A DNA stretch of 64,000 bases from Caenorhabditis remanei (Eukaryota > Nematoda > Chromadorea > Rhabditida > Rhabditidae), in NCBI RefSeq assembly GCF_010183535.1, contig NC_071328.1, positions 1,426,001 through 1,490,000 on the forward strand, read 5' to 3'. This document shows, piece by piece, positions 59,401 through 64,000 of this stretch (positions are counted from its first letter, which is position 1; the number at the start of each line of letters is the position of its first letter). Both the position numbers and the translations under genes were made by a program. The notes below the pieces were generated by a model. It ran no database searches. It was not told where the DNA came from and was given only the letters and a program-made list of their open reading frames with translations.

Positions 59401-61506
59401 TATGATTAGAGCGCACTTACAGCTAATATTTTATTTTCTTCAATAGCGCTATTTTGAGATTGCGTCACGGTGTTAAATGCAACATTATGATTTCAAAATT
59501 ATATTTTTTTGGTAGATCAAACACAGACCTTGATTTTTGTAGTTGAAAATTTTTTGATAGCTATTCGCGCTTTTGAGATATGCGCCTTTAAAAAATAAAG
59601 AAGAGGTACCTTTGGTAGCGAGAGTTAAGGAGGGGAAGAGACGCAGGGTAGCGCGACGCCCTCCTCGCTTCGCACGCTCTCTCGTCTTCTTTTAGGACGT
59701 GAGCTTTGACGCTCCGTATCTCAAGAACGTGAGAAGCTATCAAAAAGTTGTCAACTACAAAAATGTAGTCCTAAAATTGATCTATACAATACATGTAAAA
59801 AATTAAAATATCCGTCAAAATAAGAAAGTTACAAGCTGCAAAGTTTCTCATTTTTTCACCTTATAGCAGGTTTTGAAAAGAAAACCTAAAACAACTTCAA
59901 AGGCGCATTTCTCAAAAGTGGGCGGAGCCATTCAAATGAATTTTGTATATATCAGATTACAAAACCTTCATATCTTTCAGTACATTCGTCGACTCCTCCA
60001 TGGACATTGCCTGCAGCTTTGTGATGAACATCTGTCTAAGCGCCATCAGTAAAACGGACGCTCAAAAATATCCACGTGGCAGGGACCGTCTGGAACTGAT
60101 CGGAGTAATCCTTTGCTCTGTAATCATGGCATTTGCAAATGTCTCAATGATAATGCAATCGATAAACTCGATTTTGAATGATACGGTAGACCCGAAAATG
60201 ACAAATTCCACGATAGCAATTGTAGTGATTCAAACTGTTCTCAAGGCAATCATAATGTGGTTATGCTATAAGCGAGGGTCCACTTCCAGTCTAGTAATTG
60301 CAATGGATCTGAGGAATGACCTAATGACGCGAAGTCTTGCATTGGTATGTGGATACCTTGGAGACTATGTGTGGAGGTTCGCCGACCCGATCGGAGCCAT
60401 TTGTGTGTGCACGTGGATTGCCTATTCATGGTGTCGACACGCTGTCGATAATATTCCTCAACTGGTGGGAATATCCGCGGAGAGGGATCAGATGGCAAGG
60501 ATTTTGAATATTACGTTGAAACATGATGAGAGGATTAAGTGAGTCTTAAAACTGTTTAAAATTGCCTGAAATCACCTATGATTGCCTAAAATTGCCTAAA
60601 ACTACCTAAAATTGCCTAAAGTACCCTAAAATACCCTAAAATCGCCTAAAAATAGTCTAAACCCAAAAAAGCTTGTCATACTGTAACTGCGATTTCTCGA
60701 GAATGTTTTGGTCAAAAGTGCTGAAAATGTGAGGATAAAATTTGGGGTTCGATGATTAGTTTTTAAATTGTAGTGTGTCAAAGGGAAAATATTCAAAAAC
60801 GTGGATTTTCAGGAGTCTCTCCAGAAGTAGCAATTGGAAATTACTGAAAATTTGAGGACACACTAATTGAGACATGCTTTATAAGAATATTACAAAAATT
60901 TGAACTTGAATTATTAGTTTTGGGGAAAAACTCGGCCAAACACAAAACATGTGGTGTTTTTAAGGGAAAAGCCGTTTCCCAAGAACTAACAGTTGGAAAG
61001 TGCTGAAAAATGTTAGATCTACTAATTTAAACATTCTTACAAAGAATGTAACAAGAAATGTGAAGTTAAACTGTTAGTTTTGAAGATATTCTTCTTGAAA
61101 CCGTCTAAACTCAAAATTTGACCTCATTTTTGTTAAACCTCATTTTCTCCTAAAATTGTAAGTCAAAAGCGCTGAAAATTGGCGAAAACACTAAATGAGA
61201 TACGCTGAAATAGAAGATGCAAAAAACTTGAATATTGATAATTTATTTTTTAAGAAAACTATCAAAATTTACAGATACATCGACCATTCAATGATCTACT
61301 ATACCGGTCTCAACGCTCAAGTTGAACTACACATTGTGCTGGATGAAAAGTTACCGTTAAAAGTTAGATTTCTATAATTTCATAATTAACTTTAAGTTGT
61401 TTAGATCACTCACGACATATCTCACGATTTGGAAAAGAACATTCAGAAATTGGATTTCGTGGAGAGGTGTTTTGTACACGTGGACTACAATTGTGATGGG
61501 GATTAA
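56418..61506 (+). CDS. Cation diffusion facilitator, Mn-CDF/MTP-like
   Basis: Five exons: 56418-56588, 58464-58582, 59981-60538, 61275-61362 and 61405-61506, giving 345 residues. CDF proteins export divalent metal from the cytosol by proton exchange. A charged N-terminus leads into membrane segments (FILNIGSLIGNLAASIISGSL and onwards). The metal-binding pairs are both visible: DSSMD (Asp101, Asp105) in the second helix and DLRND (Asp206, Asp210) in the fifth. The second pair reads DHRND in plant Mn-type MTPs, which share LGD...DPxGAI and the tail LPLKxxHDIxxxLxxxI...ERxFVHxDxxCD seen here. The missing histidine and the DxxxD pairs point to manganese or iron rather than zinc, by inference. It corresponds by position to C. 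elegans K07G5.5. Introns 1 and 3 contain tandem A-tract repeats. The gene is convergent with the TRPA-like gene, 299 bp between stops; AATAAA occurs at 61718-61727. Confidence 0.92.
56594..57835. repeat. ~1.24-kb minisatellite of 10-bp A-tract units in CDF intron 1
   Basis: Over 110 copies of GCTTAAAATC-like decamers (variants GCCTAAAATC, GCTTAAGATT, GTTTAAACTT) follow one another, starting six bases after the splice donor. A higher-order block of ~100 bp, marked by GGCAATAATTGCCTAAAATC, recurs near 56776, 56877, 56977, 57057, 57247, 57327 and 57437. AAAA falls about every ten bases, in phase with the DNA helix. Confidence 0.9.
57870..58160. repeat. Intron 1 copy of a sequence duplicated in intron 3
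   Basis: The stretch from CTTGTGTCATACTGTAAC through TCTCGAGAATCTG, GGTCAAAAGTG and CTAATTGAGACATGCTT matches 60668-61035 in intron 3 of the same gene. In both introns it follows a TTAAAAT repeat array. Confidence 0.7.
59510..59790. repeat. GAGATATGCGCCTTTAAAG palindrome (copy 6)
   Basis: It is in CDF intron 2. The left end GTAGATCAAACACAGACCTT and right end AAAATGTAGTCCTAAAATTGATCT mirror each other, with AAGAGACGCAGGGTAGCG at the centre. Two half copies lie at 58855-58945 and 59035-59170. Confidence 0.7.
60549..61035. repeat. Short A-tract array and duplicated sequence in CDF intron 3
   Basis: From 60549 to about 60660 a dozen TTGCCTAAAA-type decamers follow the splice donor, as in intron 1 but ten times shorter. 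The DNA after it (60668-61035) matches 57870-58160. Confidence 0.7.
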
Positions 61507-61805
61507 TTATTGAGATTTTTTGTATATTTGTGAAATATTTTTAGTGTGTTTTTTATAGTGTTTATAAAATTTTCATTCATTTTAGTCGAGGCCAGTAGAA
61601 AATGAGCAACTTTGAGCAAGTGTCACGTTCAATCTGTCAAAATGTTTTTTAAACCTTTCTACGACCACTTTTCCAATACTACAGTACATTGATTGATATA
61701 CAGAGTAATATAAAAACAATAAATAAAAAATAATTCATCAATAATAACACAAGAGGTAGAAATTGCACGGAATATTTGTAACATTTGTAGGTGATTAAAT
61801 GCATA

Positions 61806-64000
61806 TTAATTGGGTGGGTGAATGCCAAAATCGTGATAATCCTTTAAATATTCATTGAGATTCAAACCAATGAGCCATGTTCTCAAGGAATTCCAGAAAC
61901 TGGAAGAGCAGCCGACGGAGATCTTAAATATAGATAAATACATAGATGACCGCTTAAAAAGTTATCAATTTTGGCTGTTTTCAGTTGGAAACGTCCAACT
62001 TTGAGAGAGTGTCATTGAGAGTTATGGTCGTTTTAAGACAATTGCACTATTTTGCCCCGGAATGGGTCGACACGTAACTTGCTAGGAAGTGCCCGTACTA
62101 AAAAGTTGTCAAGTACAAAAATGGAGTCCTATTCTTGGTCTGTTTGATCCCATAAAAAGTTTTTTGTGGGACCGTTAGTTTTACTATGACACCCTCTCAA
62201 AGCTGGGCATTGGCAACTGAAAAAAACCAAAATATGATATATTTTTCGGTGGTATATGTAGAATAGTCTCCTATATTCCAGCAATTCCAACATTTCGAGG
62301 GGTCTATTCCGGGTATCCCCACAAGTCCTGGTCTTACCTTGTTCCAGAAAAAATGTTGTATTTATCAGATGCCCATAACTATGATTATGAATTTCGTTTT
62401 ATTTCAAGAATTTTATGTCAAGTACAAAAATGGAGTCCTATTCTTGGTCTGTTTGATCCCAAAAAAATTGTTTTGTGGGACATAGTTTTACTATGACACA
62501 CTCTCAAAGTTGGTCATTTTTAACTTAAAACGGCCAAAGTCCGTATATTTTTGCACAGTACTCTTGTTTGCCCTACCTTATCTGGAATAATATCCAAATT
62601 CACATTTTTCAATTGATCATTTGAATATCCATATTTGTTGTCAATCGTCAATATCAACACATTTTGCGGGGACTTTGTATGAAAAAAGACTGTCAAGAAA
62701 GGAAATGCCCTACTTATCCATGGGTTCTCGATCAAATTGCTTCCCCAGGCTTCATAAATTTGCAGAACTTCAATCAAGAACTTGATTTTGATCTTGAGAA
62801 TCTCTCCTTCCGCCTCTTGCCTCAACTCCTTCACATCGTCCACAGCAAGTGACAACATCAGATTCATAAGAATAATTATAGTGAACACCTCGAAGATTAG
62901 TACCAGAGTCGAGGCAATCCATTTTTTAGTGTCCAGAATATCATTTGCATCCACTTCTCCTAACATCATACTCGACGTTTTCACTATTGCTTGGAATACG
63001 GCAAAAACACTTTCTAGGTGTGAAGCCTCCACGGTGCCGTTATTGATTTTTTGGTTAAGTGATAGCCAGGGGGTTGTGGAGCCTTCCATCACTAGGAGGA
63101 AAGCGAAGGAGAATGTGATGAGGGTGGGGATCCAGATGACGGCAATCTGAAAATGAATATTAATTGAAGGAGGACTGATGTCATATTTTGTTTATTGCAG
63201 ATTCCGATACTTTAACGCATAGCTCTAGAGTGGTGGAACACTGGATTAGTGGCTACTATATAAGAACGCGTCTTGACCCCATCTTGGAATATTTGTAGGA
63301 AATATTCCTGGAGATTCTCTGTGTGCCTGGAAGTATTCCTGGAGATTATCTGTGTGCCTGATAGTTCTATGTTATTGACCTGCGCCGGGTCGGGCTAAAC
63401 AACAAAATACTGCAAAAACCACTTTGAAACCACTAGACCCGGAGGAGATCAGGAAAATAGATCTAGTTGAGAGCTTCATTTTACTCAAAATGGTAACCGA
63501 GATAATGTAATCTTTCCATTATATTTATTCGTGATACTAACAGTTTTCTTTATACCATTATTTTGTAGTCTACTAATTTGTATTTAATAATTTACACTAT
63601 CTAAAACCGTGTTCTGTTTTGAGATGCATTTAAAAATACAGTAGGCATAGATTTCACCAGTCTATGTCACAGTAGAACAAGATTAGAAGGAAAGAGCATA
63701 CAACCGGTCATCTAACATTACAGTTTGGGAGACCCATCTATGGCCCAATTTATAGAAAAAGCTCAACTACGTCCGTTCTCCAGAAATTTTCTTCAGAAAA
63801 GATACTTACATCTGCAAAACTTTTGAAAATCCTCTGCATCATGAGCACATAAATTCCAAATGGTGACTTCCGGAAAACATACATCAGATTCAACCAGGCC
63901 GACATAATGGCAATAATTGGCAAAAACCACAACACGAATTTCTGGAATTAGATGGCATAAGTCAAGAACTTCTCAATTTCGGGTTCACAACATTTTGCAA
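61806..64000 (-). CDS. TRPA-like cation channel, 3' part (gene continues beyond the right edge)
   Basis: Three minus-strand exons are visible: 63810-63941, 62577-63146 and 61806-61922 (stop TAA), all phase 0; the 5' part lies outside. The 272 residues seen cover late membrane segments. KFVLWFLPIIAIMSAWLNLM and VLMMQRIFKSFADIAVIWIP lie near S4/S5. A pore region follows with FQAIVKTSSMMLGEVDANDI; TRPA1 has MMMMLGDINY here. The last helix IFEVFTIIILMNLMLSLAVDDVKELRQEAE strongly resembles TRPA1 (VLMNLLIGLAVGDI). TRPA channels are cation channels of sensory membranes with N-terminal ankyrin repeats, which cannot be checked here. The short C-terminal exon (ISVGCSSSFWNSL...) ends about 240 residues after the pore. 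C. elegans has trpa-1 and trpa-2; I cannot tell which is closer. Confidence 0.85.
62085..62545. repeat. Direct duplication in the last TRPA-like intron
   Basis: GTCAAGTACAAAAATGGAGTCCTATTCTTGG... occurs at about 62108-62215 and again at 62413-62520, each followed by TTTTGTGGGA and TTTTACTATGACAC(C/A)CTCTCAAAG. An inverted fragment (CAACTTTGAGAGAGTGTCAT) is at about 61995-62015. Confidence 0.65.

Overview
This window is animal nuclear DNA, almost certainly from a nematode of the genus Caenorhabditis. It is AT-rich, with short exons bounded by GT/AG, TTTYAG-type acceptors, spliced-leader-like acceptors a few bases before some start codons, and very repeat-rich introns. The order CARMIL / XPA / CC2D2A / novel protein / CDF transporter matches, from memory, the C. 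elegans chromosome I neighbourhood K07G5.1 (crml-1), K07G5.2 (xpa-1), K07G5.3 (mks-6), K07G5.4 and K07G5.5. The low density (seven genes in 64 kb) and long introns suggest a relative of C. elegans rather than C. elegans itself, but this cannot be settled from the sequence alone.

Layout. 1-7.0 kb is intergenic and full of palindromic elements. 7.0-14.8 kb (minus) holds a ferrochelatase-like gene (fecl-1 type) without the catalytic histidine. 15.8-26.2 kb (minus) holds the CARMIL homologue crml-1. 26.2-33.1 kb is intergenic. 33.1-37.8 kb (plus) is xpa-1 (nucleotide excision repair). 39.3-50.5 kb (plus) is the ciliary transition-zone gene mks-6/CC2D2A, with an RFX/DAF-19 X-box 63 bp before its ATG. 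52.5-54.7 kb (minus) encodes a single-pass membrane protein that I do not recognise; its 5' end is unresolved. 56.4-61.5 kb (plus) is a cation diffusion facilitator. 61.8 kb to the right edge (minus) is the 3' part of a TRPA-like channel gene. I joined exons by hand; reading frame is kept across every junction listed.

The genes do not form one pathway. crml-1 and the ferrochelatase-like gene lie head-to-tail 1.0 kb apart and could share transcription. crml-1/xpa-1 and the 52.5-kb gene/CDF gene are divergent pairs. mks-6/52.5-kb gene and CDF/TRPA-like are convergent pairs.

The most unusual aspect is the non-coding part: a dense collection of palindromic non-autonomous DNA transposons, many with exact target-site duplications that can be read directly. 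There are eight with 8-bp (hAT-like), one with 9-bp and one with a 9-bp flanking repeat, two with 5-bp and termini starting CACAG, one with TTA, and several flanked by TA. Some are nested up to three deep. Other points are a 1.2-kb minisatellite of ~10-bp A-tract repeats in the CDF gene, a decoy copy of an xpa-1 exon start, and an inverted pair of tRNA-like sequences in an mks-6 intron.
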